From Bubalus kerabau (Eukaryota > Chordata > Mammalia > Artiodactyla > Bovidae): a stretch of 64,000 bases of DNA. The position numbers and the translations under genes are program-made. Positions 25,571 to 37,500 of this stretch are shown here, piece after piece (positions within the stretch are counted from its first letter, which is position 1; every line of letters begins with the position of its first letter). The notes under the pieces are model-generated. The model worked only from the letters and a program-made list of their open reading frames with translations. It was not told where the DNA came from and did no database searches. The stretch covers positions 130,523,697 to 130,587,696 of the forward strand of contig NC_073627.1 in assembly GCF_029407905.1 (NCBI RefSeq). Direction: 5' to 3'.

Positions 25571-28500
25571 GTGAGTTCAAGTCTTCCAGACGAGGAGGCT
25601 GCTGGACACTGCAGCAAACACGAATGACTCTTCTTATTATCCTTTTATCCTTATGTCCTCGGGCATGCGTTCTAGTGGGACGAAAGCTAGGCTCGAAACT
25701 CAGAACTTAGATTCTATTCCTGAGTTTTCAGTGTAGCCTGATGATTTTAAACAGCAGCTGAATTCTCTGATCCTCTCTGTGTTTTCTTATCCGTGAGTGG
25801 GGATTAGAAAACTTAGGCTATAGGGTTGTGGAATCATGTGAGCTAGCCTGTGTGAAAGCACTTTGTCTGTTTTTAGGCATTATAAAAAGGGTAAGGTTTG
25901 TAATTCAAGGTTCACTCAGTGATTTTATCTTTGGAAAATGGTGGCAGCTGCATGTAATTTCTGCAAAGGTGGAAGAGCTGAGATGAGGGTGTGAGGTAGT
26001 TGCTGTCTCTCCTTTGGGACAATGTGTCTTGAAAAAATATCAGAAGACTGATTTTACTGTCAAAATGGATTTTTATGAACAAGCCATTCTAAAGCAAATC
26101 CCAAGTTATTGTGGTCATTCATTTAGTCACCACTGTTCTTACTGGGTTGGGAGGATCCCCTGGAGGAGGGAATGGCTACCCACTCCAGTATTCTGGCCTG
26201 GAGAATTCCATGGGCTGTATAGTCCATGGGTTCGCAAAGAGTCAGACAAGACTGAGCAACTTTCAGTTTCACTTTGATTCTTACTGATACCTTCCCAAAT
26301 GATTCAAGACAGGACTGAGCTGGAGTTTGGGTTTATCTGTAATACAGTGGAATATGGATTTTAAGAAGGTAGAATCCAATGAACAGTTTTGAAACTCTCA
26401 CTTGGAGATGGGCTTCCCTGGTGGCTCCGATGGTAAAGAATCTGCCCATAGTGCAGGAGACCCGGGTTCAATCCCTGGCTCGGGAAGATCCCCTGGAGAA
26501 GGGAATGGCAACCCACTCCAGTATTCTTGCCTGGAGAATTCCATGGACAGAGGAGCCTGGCAGGCTACAGTCCATGGGGTCACAAAGAGCTGGACACGAC
26601 TGAGTGACTCCCGCCAGGACCACATATGCAGAATGGGCTCTCGGGGGTGGGGAGGGGAGGCAGAGTGGAGGCAGGGAGCCTGGCTGACAGCCACTCTGGG
26701 GACAAGTCCTTCCAGCTGGGAAGCTGTGAGCCATGGGGGAGAGACACTTTCTGGTGGGGGAGGCGAGTACTTTAGGGTTCCTTGCTGACAAGTTAGGGAC
26801 CTGGGGACCTGTTAGGAGGCTGCTGTTATTCTGCACTTTGAATACTGAGCTCTCCAAGGGCCTCTCTGGTTAGTGAGGCTCATTTTACATTGTCCCAGGG
26901 AGAGTCCCCCTTCATGAGAGCAGGCCTGGGGATGGCATGGTTTTCTTTTCATGGCCTCGGGCAGCACTTCTCACTCCTGTGCTTTCACTGGTTCTGCTCT
27001 GTATAAAAACAGTCGTGTGTCCCAGTGGCGCTTGTGCTGTAAACGTGGCCTCTGACCCCTCTGCTTTCCTCTAGGGTTCCATACAGCAGCTCATCATCCA
27101 CCCTGACCCCAGGACTCCCGAGGAGATGTGTGAAGCTGAAGACTCCTCGGTGAGCCGCCCCACTTCTCCCCGTCACCCCCACTTCTCCCTGTCACCCCCA
27201 CTTCTCCCCGTCACCCCCACAGTGGGCCCTGAAGCCCCAGCAGCCAGAGAAGGGCCCGGCACCCAGGCAGTTTTTCACCCCAAACGTCATGGAGTCTCTG
27301 AAATCCCTTATCTTGGCAAGTGCTCCATCAAGTCCTATTTTGAGCTTTTTGGCTTCGTTATTATTTTTGAGAACTTCAGCCATGTCTTTGGTGTTTGGTG
27401 GAGGATTGGTGGCGGAGGGAGTTGTGTTTCTTCTAAGGTGTTAGGTTCTTCCATGGCTGTGCCAGTCAATGGCCTGGTTTCCACACTTCCTGCCAAGAAA
27501 GGGTGTCAGGATTCTAAAATAAAAGTTAAAACTGCAAGACATTCTGAATGTAAATTCTTATAAAAACAAACCTAAATTTAGCTTTTATGCTTGACAAATG
27601 AATCAATTCCTCAGTTAAAGGGGGTGGTGAGCAGGGAAAAAAAGATGGCTCCTTTTCCCTCTTCCTTCCTCCTCCCCCTCCCTCCAGGATTGACTGAGTA
27701 CCTGCAAGGTGACCCGACTTGGGGAGATGCGGGAGATAAAGAGATGAACTGGGGACTGTCTGCATCCTCAAGATGCTCAGACATACCCAAAAGCAGTGAT
27801 AGACCTGAGTGTAATTGGTCCTCAGACCCAAATTCTACAAGTCAGGCGGGGGCAGGAAGGTGGAAGAGGAAGAACAGGAAGCCGGTCAGGAAGGAGTTGA
27901 TTCCTGATCAGTGACAAGCAAGAGTCAGCCAGATGAAGAAGAAAAGGTATTCCCAGCAGAAGACACCACACAAAGAAGGAAAGTCATAGGCCAGCAGAGC
28001 ATGGCGTATTTGTAGACCTTCAGATCCTCTATCTGTCAGCCCCAAAGCTAAGCATAAACTTCTTTCATTCATTCAGTAAAAAATGTTGCCAGTGTACTTG
28101 GACAGCCAGCCCCTCAGAGGTAGAACTTGGCCCTGGGAAAATATTTGCTCTCCTCGAGTCCATGATTCCAGCCTGGCATTCCCATGATGCTGAGAGAAGG
28201 GAAAACTTGTGTGTATATATTGCTTCATCTCTATGGTGCTATTAATATTGAACAAACAGAAACAATCCAAGGGTCCACAAGCAGGTTACAAAATCTTGGC
28301 ACACGGTGTCCTGGCTGCCATCAGGGGGCTAATTGTGAAGACTAGGTAACAAGGGGAGGATGTTCTTCAAATATAGTGGTTTTCAGTGAGAAATTCTGAT
28401 GACAGTCACCACAGAGGGAGTGCCTTTTGATCAAGATAGGAGGGCACTTGGGCAAAATGTTAGTAGGTATGTTGGAGAGACTACATTGATTGTATTTTTT

Positions 28501-31500
28501 GTTTGAGCAATAAAATGTGGAAGGAGACAAAAAGAATAGCTCAATCACATGCTTTCCCCTTCATCCCACTTTCTCTGTACACCTCCATCTACATCTTTCC
28601 TTTTACATGCACCCTGCTTCTCCATAGGAGTCTGTTTCTATGACTCCCCAATTATAAACTTTTCTCCCCCTCTGCCCACATGATTTGTCTCCACACAGGC
28701 ATCTGGAGAGACCAGCGGGCTCCAGGAGACGGATGGAGTAGCTGAGATCTTAGAAGCAGTCACCTACACTCAAGCCCCAGTGAGTACCGGGTACTGTGCT
28801 ATGTCATCTTGGTCAGCTTTTAGAGGGCTAGGCATTGTCCAAGAGGACCCAGAGTCTTGGTCTGAAGTCTCTGTCCTCACGTCTGTGACTTCATTCGACA
28901 GCTCACCTGGGGAAGTCAGGAAAATACTGGCCAGTGGGCATTTTGCAAAATCCTCAGTATAGGGGGATTCCCTGGTGGCTCAGAGGTTAAAGCGTCTGCC
29001 TCCAATGCGGGAGACCCATGTTTGATCTCTGGGTTGGGAAGATCCCCTGGAGAAGGAAATGGTAACCCACTCTAGTATTCTTGCCTGGAGAATCCCATGG
29101 ATGGAGAAGCCTGGTAGGCTACAGTCCACAGGGTCGCAAAGAGTCGGACATGACTGAGCAACTTCACCTCACTTCACTCAGTGTAGGGGAACGCCGATAC
29201 CCAGGTGCCACCCTGTGCTGTGACCAGGGGAGGGCTTTCCAAAGGCGAACTCTGCTCCATCGCCTCCCAGCTGTGTGAGCTTAGGTGACTTACTCAGCCT
29301 CTCTGAGCCTCAGCCCCTCTTCCACCAAACAATAATCAGAGTGCTATCTTGTGGGGTCCTTGCGAGGTCCGATGAGGCTGTGCAAGGAAAAGGTCTCAGC
29401 CCAGTGCCTGGCACAAGGGAAGTGGCTGTTGTTGCCCTTGTTCGGGGCTCTGGCTATGAGAGGGAAGTTGGGGCCCTCACTCCTGTGAGATGCAGAGCCC
29501 TCCTAGGAGCTCATTTCTGGTCCCATGGGAAAGGCAGCGGTGGTGTGGGCCTCCTCCCTCCTGGGAATGTGCCCTGTGGCCGAGACAAGGAAGTGGTTTT
29601 GAAAGCATTGAATCAGACTGTGGAGACACCAAGGAGCCTGTTCTAATAAAAACAGCCAGCAGTGTCTGAGTCACTGAACACGGAAGCCCCAGCCATCTCC
29701 TAGACTGGTCTGGCTCAGTCTATGGACACATCTCTGATGGAAGAAAGCAGGGAGCTGGAAAGAAGGCAGAGGCTATAAATCACAGACCTCCGGTGACAGA
29801 GGTTTGGGTGGGGCAGAATAGGACCAGAGTCTGTTACTGTGAGAGGGCCTTAACGGTCACCTCTTCCTGTTCAGAGAGGTACAGAAAACTGCCCTTGGTA
29901 CTACTGAGCAAACTGTGAGGTCCAAAGAAGGAAAGAGACTGGGCCTAGGGTGTGTGGCTGAGCTGAGGCTAGAGCACAAGTCCCATTATGCCCCATCAAG
30001 GATTTGGCCATGACCCTGTGCTGCTGGCCGGGGTGGTATTGCAGGGGTGCCCCCCCCAGGACCACAGCCAATTTGGGGGTAGCTGTGATGGAGAAAGTGA
30101 AGGGTCCAAGGTGCCTGCCTGGGTGGTGACTCGGGGTAGCTGTGCTGAGCAGTGTTGCAGTCCCATGAGCCCATCATCCCTTGGCCACCCCACTGGCATG
30201 TCCAGGACGTAGGGCAGCAGGGCACAGAGCCATGATCCTCTAGGCTTTCTGGTCTGATGCTGCCCCCCAGTGTACCAGCTCACAGCTAGGAGTGAGGCTG
30301 ACTCGGGCAGAGAGACTAATAACCCAAGGTGGTACTGAGGGACGGACATGAAGTGGGGCTTAAGAGCATGGGACGCCATGGAGGTGGAGGCGAGTCAGGC
30401 ACGGCTGTAACCTCTTTCGCAGGGCGGTGTTTTCCTTTCGTTCCCCGGGGGAGGCACTGAGGTACACGGGAGTGCAAAGCTTTGCCTGAGGATGTGCAGT
30501 CTGGAGGCGGCAGAGCCAGGTTTCCAGCCTGGGTCCAGGCCACAGTCAGTCACATCAGCCCCAAACTGGGGACTGCCCCCCCCTTCACCCTCCCCTGGAA
30601 AACTACCCCCCCCCGGCTCCCCACCCCAGGATGGGGGAATTTCCCTCTTTGGCTCAGATGTTCCCCTCCCTTCTCTATCTGGCTTTTCTCTTGGAATGAA
30701 TCTCACTTCCCTGTCCTCACCCTTTGCAACCTGCCACCCTCTAAGATACAAACCATGACCCTCAGACTGAATCATGGACTGCCTGAGCGGTCAGGGACTT
30801 AAAAAGCCAGCCCCTCCTCACCTCCTTCCCCATTTAGGGTAGGAGTCCCTGCTGCCCCATTCTTCCTTCTGTGTCAGTGTCTGCTGACACACCTTTCCAT
30901 TTCTGGAAAGTTCTATCTTTGCTGAGTTAGAATTAATACCCTATGGTTCTCAGCCCTGGCTGTGCATCAGAGTCCTGAGTGTGTGTGTGTATATGTGTGT
31001 GTATATGTCTGTGTGTATGTATGTGTTTATGTATAGTGTGTGTATGTATGGGATGGGGTGGGGGGTGGGCGGAACTAGGAGTCGGTCTTAAAAAAAGCCC
31101 CTTGTCTGGGCGCATGCCCAGACGTTCAGATTCGTGAATGAATGGAGTGAGATCTAGGGTCTGTCTTACACAGAGCTCTGCAGAGGATTCTTTTCCACAT
31201 CCAGGACCTCTCTTCCAGCGACACCCAAGGCTCACAGATCCCCAGCACACCCCTCCCTTTCACCCCTCTTCCATGCCTTGGCTCCTGCGGTTCCATTTGC
31301 CAGGCGGGCCCTCCCCCATCCCATCTCTACCTGGCCAGTTCCCACTCCTTCAGGGTCCAGTCCAAAGCCCCTCATTGGAGGCCACGGCCTCGCTCCCCTC
31401 CTCACGTGTGGCTCTCCATCCTGTAATCTTACAGCAAGTAGTGTCTGGGTCTGTGTCTCCCCGATTGTCCAACAAGGACAAGTTCAAGGACAGACGCCCT

Positions 31501-34500
31501 TCTTATTAATTCATTTCCATATCCCAGGGATCAGGTAAGCCATGGAACACAGTAGGGCCTCAAGAAATATATGTTGAATGAGGGCCAGCAAATTACCACA
31601 TTTTAATTTAAAATTAAAGACTCAACATTCGCATTTTGTCACAGGCCACACTGGTTCTCCATCTACACTAACCCCTGAAAACCAGCAGCAGTCTGTTGGA
31701 GGCAGGACCCCTGACCTTGACCACCAAGGGTTGGCTCACCAGCTCTGCCTTGAACCCAGGCTTCATGGCTGCCTTGGTGGGAGTTTGTCTAAAGAGGTTT
31801 TTAGCTGACAGGCTGGAGTCAGTGATTCCCTGTAACCCAGCATTTGCCACATTGAGTTACTAAGCTTAGCCCCCCCTTTCCTGACTGTCCTGTGTTTCCT
31901 GAACCCTGACCTGCCCTGCCTACCTCATCTCAAATCCCACGTCCCTTATGAAGCCACTTGGCTTCCAGCCACCAGCAGCCTTGCTCCAGGATAAACACGG
32001 GCTTTCTTGGCCCCATCAGGGAACCATGTGAAGTGGCTTCCCCTGGACCCTTGGCAGGGAGAGGAGAGGAGAGGACCTGCCTGGGGCAGAGGTGCTTACT
32101 GCTCTGCTGGATCACTATACAGCTGGGAATGAGGAGTCCTTCTTGGTGCTCTTCCCAGCCTCTCCTTGGGTGGGAGCGTGCCTGTGTCCTGCTCCCACTA
32201 CCCCTCCTGGTTCGTGCCTCACCAGGCTTCTTTGGTGCATCCTCCTGGTCTCCTGGCCTAAACCTCAACGCCCCAGATCCGTGCTCTCATGAACACCAGG
32301 GTGAACTCCCTAAAGTTCACACCTGCCCGGATCCCCCCGTCCTGCCACCCAAGGGGATGCTGTTTGTTGCTCCTTTACAAGCCCAGACCTCTCACCTAAG
32401 AGCCAGTGCCGTCCCTCCTGCTGCCTCGCCAGGCTTCATCCCCCTGCTACTCCGCCAGCCCTCTCCAAGATCAGGTTTCAGGCCCTGTCAGTGCTTTGTC
32501 CCTTCTTACCTCAATGCCTTCCTCCATTCCTGCTTTCTGAAACGGTTTCTTCTTCAAGGCTCAACTTCTTGAAGCCTTCCATCCTTGCTCTCACCTTGGA
32601 AACTTTAGAGTACAGTAAACTACATCTTTTTTTAGTACAGAAATATTCCATATTCATTATTGAAAAAACAACTGCAGGTGAGCAAAAACACAATTATTAC
32701 CTTTAATATCAATACCCAGAGAAATCACATCTAGTGATGTGGATGGTGGCTACCATTTATGGGCTCATGCTCTGGACCTGGCCTTGCACCAAGCACCTCC
32801 ATGCACTTTATACCTTTTAAGTAGTTATTATTGGCCCCATTTTATAGGGGAGGAAGCTGAGGCTCAGTAAGTTATATGACTTACTCAACATAACACAGCT
32901 AATAAGAGGAGAGTTGGGATTTGACCTGAGTTTGATTATGAGAACTGAACCATTAAGTCCTAAGTTATGGGGCCCATAAGAATCTTCCTTGTTCTGATGG
33001 ACCAGAGATTCATCATTTATATACTAGGTTCTGACATTAAGAAAATAGCTTTCTGTTATTAGTCAGGATAGGTAAGTGATGGTTGTGGTAAGAAATTTAC
33101 CCTGAAACCTTAATGTCTTAGTTATTTCCTGTTCTTACCACAGACCCAACACTGGTCGGCAGGATCCTTCTGTTCACCCCAGTCCCTTGAGCTCAGAAAA
33201 TGATGAGACTGTCTGACCCCTGATGAGCCCTGGGTCACAGGAACTGCTGTTTGATTCTGGGTCTGGGGATGACCTTTGCTACCCTTTATCAGGATTCCTA
33301 CCTAGGTCTCTGAATTGTTGTTTCCAACTGTTGGTTTTTTTGTTTGTTTGTTGTTTCCTAGTTGGCAAAGGTGGTTAAGATATAGGTTGGCTTTGAAAAA
33401 GCTACACAGAAACTGAAGTTTCCTAGAAAGGAAATCATACCTGTCTTTTATTTTCATAGGCATGCATGATTAGTATACATCTGGGATGGGATTTATCCAG
33501 CTTTCGCTGAACACAGCCCTCTTCCCCCCGCTCCCTCTCTTCCTTCCTTCTTCTCACCCTCCTTCCCCCCCTTCCTCCCATCCTTCCTTCCTCCATCCCT
33601 TCCTCTGTCTCCTCCCTCTAACACATCTTTACCGAGCACCTCCTCTGTGCTGGCCTGGGATGCAGGGATCACAGGAATGTGATCTCTGTGCTCCAAGAGC
33701 TTCATCCAAGAGTAGCAGGGTCTCGCTGTAAACTGAACAAAATTTAATTATCCCAACATGCACCTTTTTCAGGGACTGAGGAAGATCAGTGATGACCCAG
33801 GTACATAATAGGCAAGATAAGGCTTTCTGGGTTTATTCAGCTTTTGTGGAGATACTGTTTTCTCCAGTGATACTCACTGCCGTCTTTTCTGCTCTCATGC
33901 CAAGTAAATCCTTTTGGGTCTCATTTTTCCTCCCTGCAGTCTAAAGAAGCAAAAGTTGAACCCATACACACACCTCCAACTCCATCCCCTGCCTCTGAGG
34001 ATGCAGAGCTTTCTGGTGAACCTGTACCTGAAGGGACCAAGGAAACCAGCAACTTAAGCGCTGACCTGCACAGCAGCCCCGAGCAAGGCAAGTCCCTGGA
34101 GCTCCTTAATACTCAGTGGGTTATGTTGAGTGATGACTGGGTGATGTGTTTATGTATAGATGATGTGTGTGTGGAGCATCTCACTTGCCTTTCCCTTCAA
34201 CCTTGAGTAAGGAGCTGCAATCATCCTCAACTTACAAATAAGATGGAGAAGTCAAGTCATGGAGAAGTGATGTCACCCAGCTAAGATTGTACAGCTCATA
34301 AATGGCAGAGCTGGCATTTAATCTTGATACCAAGCACTTTTAACCCCCAGACTCCACCCCTCTAGGAGGGCCTGGAGTGTGAAAAGCTTGTGATCATTGT
34401 GACTGTTTATTAAATACCTACTGTGTGCCAAGTGTTATATACTTCCTCTCCAATCCCTACAACACATCTCCTAGTTGGTAGTATTAGCCAGGATTTTACA

Positions 34501-37500
34501 GATGGAAAAACCGATGCTTGGAAAGGTGAGCAACGTGTCCACAGTCACACAGCTAGTGAGTGGTGGAACTGAGCCAACACTCAGGCCTGACTCCAGAATC
34601 CCTACTCTTTCCAGCCTTGGCCACAAACTCACCAACTCTCAGAGGATCAGGCCATCTAAACTCCTGTTGGCACTTATCGGAAACTAACGGATGGCCAGAG
34701 AATGGCAGACACCCAGGAGGTTATCAGCAAGCCTGGCCTCCTGGTTACCCATCCAAGGCTCTCACCATTGCTCAGCCATACAGAGGAGCCCCGGCAGAAG
34801 TCCAGGGTCTGACAGATCCCCCAGGCAGCAGCTGGACATGTGCCCATAGCCTGAGATCAACCTGCGTTTTCTGCCCTTTATCAGAGGGGTAGCCATTCAA
34901 ATTGAAGTAAGTTATAGCCAACACCAGAGCACCGAGATTTAGGTGCAAAACCCCCCATATTCACACATGCAGCCCTGGAACTGGTGACACAGAAGATTTA
35001 ATTACACAGGGACATGGTCGTGGTGAACTCCGAAGGAAAAGCAGCTTTCAAAACTTTATGTGTGCTATGACCCTAAATTTGAATATATGTTACTTATATC
35101 TGTTTATATATTGCCACATAGAGCTGTGTGTGTGTTTGTATGTGTGTGTGTGTTAGAATGATATACAACAAAATGTTGTGAGTAGGCATAATTATAGGTG
35201 GTTTTCATTTTCTTTTTTCTTCTGTATTTTATAAGTCTAAAAAGATGACTTAGATGGTGAAGAATCTGCCTGCAATGCAGGAGACCCAGGTTCGATCCCT
35301 GAGTCAGGAAGATCCCCTGGAGAAGGAAATGGCTAACAACTCCAGTATTCTTGCCTGGAGAATCCCCTGGACCGAGGAGCTGGTGGGCTACAGTCCATGG
35401 GGTTGCAAAGAGTGAGACAAGCCTGAGCAACTAACACTTTTACTTTCATCAGTAAATGAATGTTATTTTAGCAAGTAAACTTGGGAAGTCTGTTCGTGAG
35501 AGAAGGTATACAGTACTGAATTAAAAAAATTGTATAATAATTTAATAAAGTCACAATACCAGCAAGGAGTCAGGGTGTAGCTATGGAAAGACTGCTGGCT
35601 GAGAGTAGATCCTTTGGACGAAAGCCCTGCTTAGCCACCTATTTGCTGTCTGGGCAAGCTGCTCAACTTTTCCAAACTTTGGATTCCTCCTCAGTCCACT
35701 GGGAGCATTCACAACCCCTGCCTCCCGGGTGGATGAGAGGGTTGAATGTTGCCTCTGCGGGTATGGAAGTGGTTTGTGAGCTGCGCATGCTGCTCTCCAG
35801 AGGGTGATTAGGATCTCAGAGAGAGGAGCAAGGCGAGGGCAGAGACTGCGGGGTTGGGAGGCGAGGCCTCTCCTAGACTGAGAAGTGAGTGCGTAGGAGG
35901 TGGGACCCAGTCTGAGCGCAGCTCGCCTGTTCCCAGCATCTGCCAGATTCCTTCTGTGGCAGACAGAGGCCAAGCGGAAACAGCAGAGCTGGCTAGAGAC
36001 CTTTAGAGGAAGGAGCTGGACCCCGAGCCCCAACTCTGGCTAGGGAAAGCCTCCCAAGAGTTGTATTCCAAGGGTCGCTGACATCATCCCGGCACAGGAC
36101 ATTTGAGCCATCCTCACCTTCATTCTTCAAGGGGTGGGGAAGCAGAGGCTTGGGGTCCCTCTGGCTGCTTGCACAGCACCCTCTGGTGGCCAGAGTAGGG
36201 AGAATGAGAGAGTGACTGGCGAGGGGCTGATGACTCCAGGACATTCCGTTTTTTAAAGTGCACACGGGCACAGGTTCCCTTGAATAGTTCAGCATCTCCC
36301 TTCGACACCGTCCTTACACCGTCCTTACGGCGGGATATGGCTGAGCACAGCATGTGTGTAAATGGCTGGCTTCAGGGCCCCTCCCAGCCTCTTGTGTGGG
36401 ACCTTGTTCTTCCTCTGCAAAATGGGACTAATAATCACAAGGTGCTAATATGCAGATCAGAGCAGGACACATGCCATGGGGTGACAACGGGGAGACTGAA
36501 AACGTGGGACTCCTACCTTGGTTCTGCCCACCGACTGTGAGGTGGTGGGAGGTCCTTGTAGGGAGCATCGATGGGCCCGCCAGAGGATTCCAGGAAGGAG
36601 TGCATGGCACGAGTTAGCCTGGGACCTAGCCCATAACAGGCAGGCATTTGTGTAGTTTAATGTCTTTTTCTTTGCTTTAGGACTCCATTTGCTTTTTAAA
36701 TTGCAAAAGAAATATGTGCTTGCGGTAACAGTTCAATCAATGCAGAGTTGTACGAACCAAAAAAATGGTAGTTTCCTCTCCTGTCCTCTGGAGGAAACCA
36801 ATATTAAGTACTGTGGTTTAGCTTAGTATGTGTGGTTTATCTGCACACACATATATATGTATGTATCTGTATGTTTTATATGTTATGTATAACAATATAT
36901 TAATTACATATTGATGATGATATATCTAATGATAATGAAGTGTGTATTCTCATACATATATTTTTTTCCTTTTAAAAATATAGAACCACGCTAACAATGA
37001 ACATTTATCCATCACTAACTGTATGTCAGGCACCGTCCTCAATGCTTTTCTTATGTTAGCTTAATTAATCTTTGCAACACATAATCTTCAAAATGACCCT
37101 ATGAGATAGGAATTACGATCCCTTCTTTATAGGCAAGCAGCCTGAGCCACAAGTTAAATGACTTGCCACAGGTCACATGCCCAGTAAATGGCAGCGCTGG
37201 GTTCTCACCCTACAGCTGATGCTGGAGCCTGTAATTGAAACCACCTTGCAATACTGCCTTTCAGCGTCTGTCTTTCTGCAGCACTTTTCCCCTCTTAATC
37301 CTGTATTACGAACATCTTTTCAAGTCATAGATGAAAAGAAACCTCATTCTTTTTCACTTGCAAAGTGCAGTTACTCATTGAAAAATGCCTGCTTCCTGTA
37401 GGGTCTGGTGAGATCCTGAATGATACACTGGAGGCAGTTCAGACTGTGGACGGTTCCCCGACTGCAGACATTGGCTCAGGGGATGGGGTCTTCCTTCATG

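Larger units (their letters stand above)
25571..27074 (+). other. Intron between W1 and W2
   Basis: 1.5 kb, GT-AG. It holds two Bov-tA-type SINEs (26145-26277 and 26410-26612). Nothing else is recognised. Confidence 0.85.
28780..33939 (+). other. Intron between W3 and W4
   Basis: 5.2 kb, GT-AG. It contains a Bov-tA SINE, MIR copies, a TG repeat near 30978 and a pyrimidine-rich tract near 33520. The stretch 29700-30930 is GC-rich with C-runs but shows no exon signature. Confidence 0.85.
34088..37401 (+). other. GC-AG intron between W4 and W5
   Basis: 3.3 kb, starting gcaagt and ending tgtag. It contains three MIR-like copies, one Bov-tA SINE, AT-rich sequence at 36840-36970 and an old antisense L1 fragment that reaches almost to the acceptor. 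Confidence 0.85.

Noticed and set aside
31958..32572. 204-codon plus-strand open frame between W3 and W4
   Set aside because: No family resemblance; sits in pyrimidine-rich intron and lacks matching splice sites in type XV phase.
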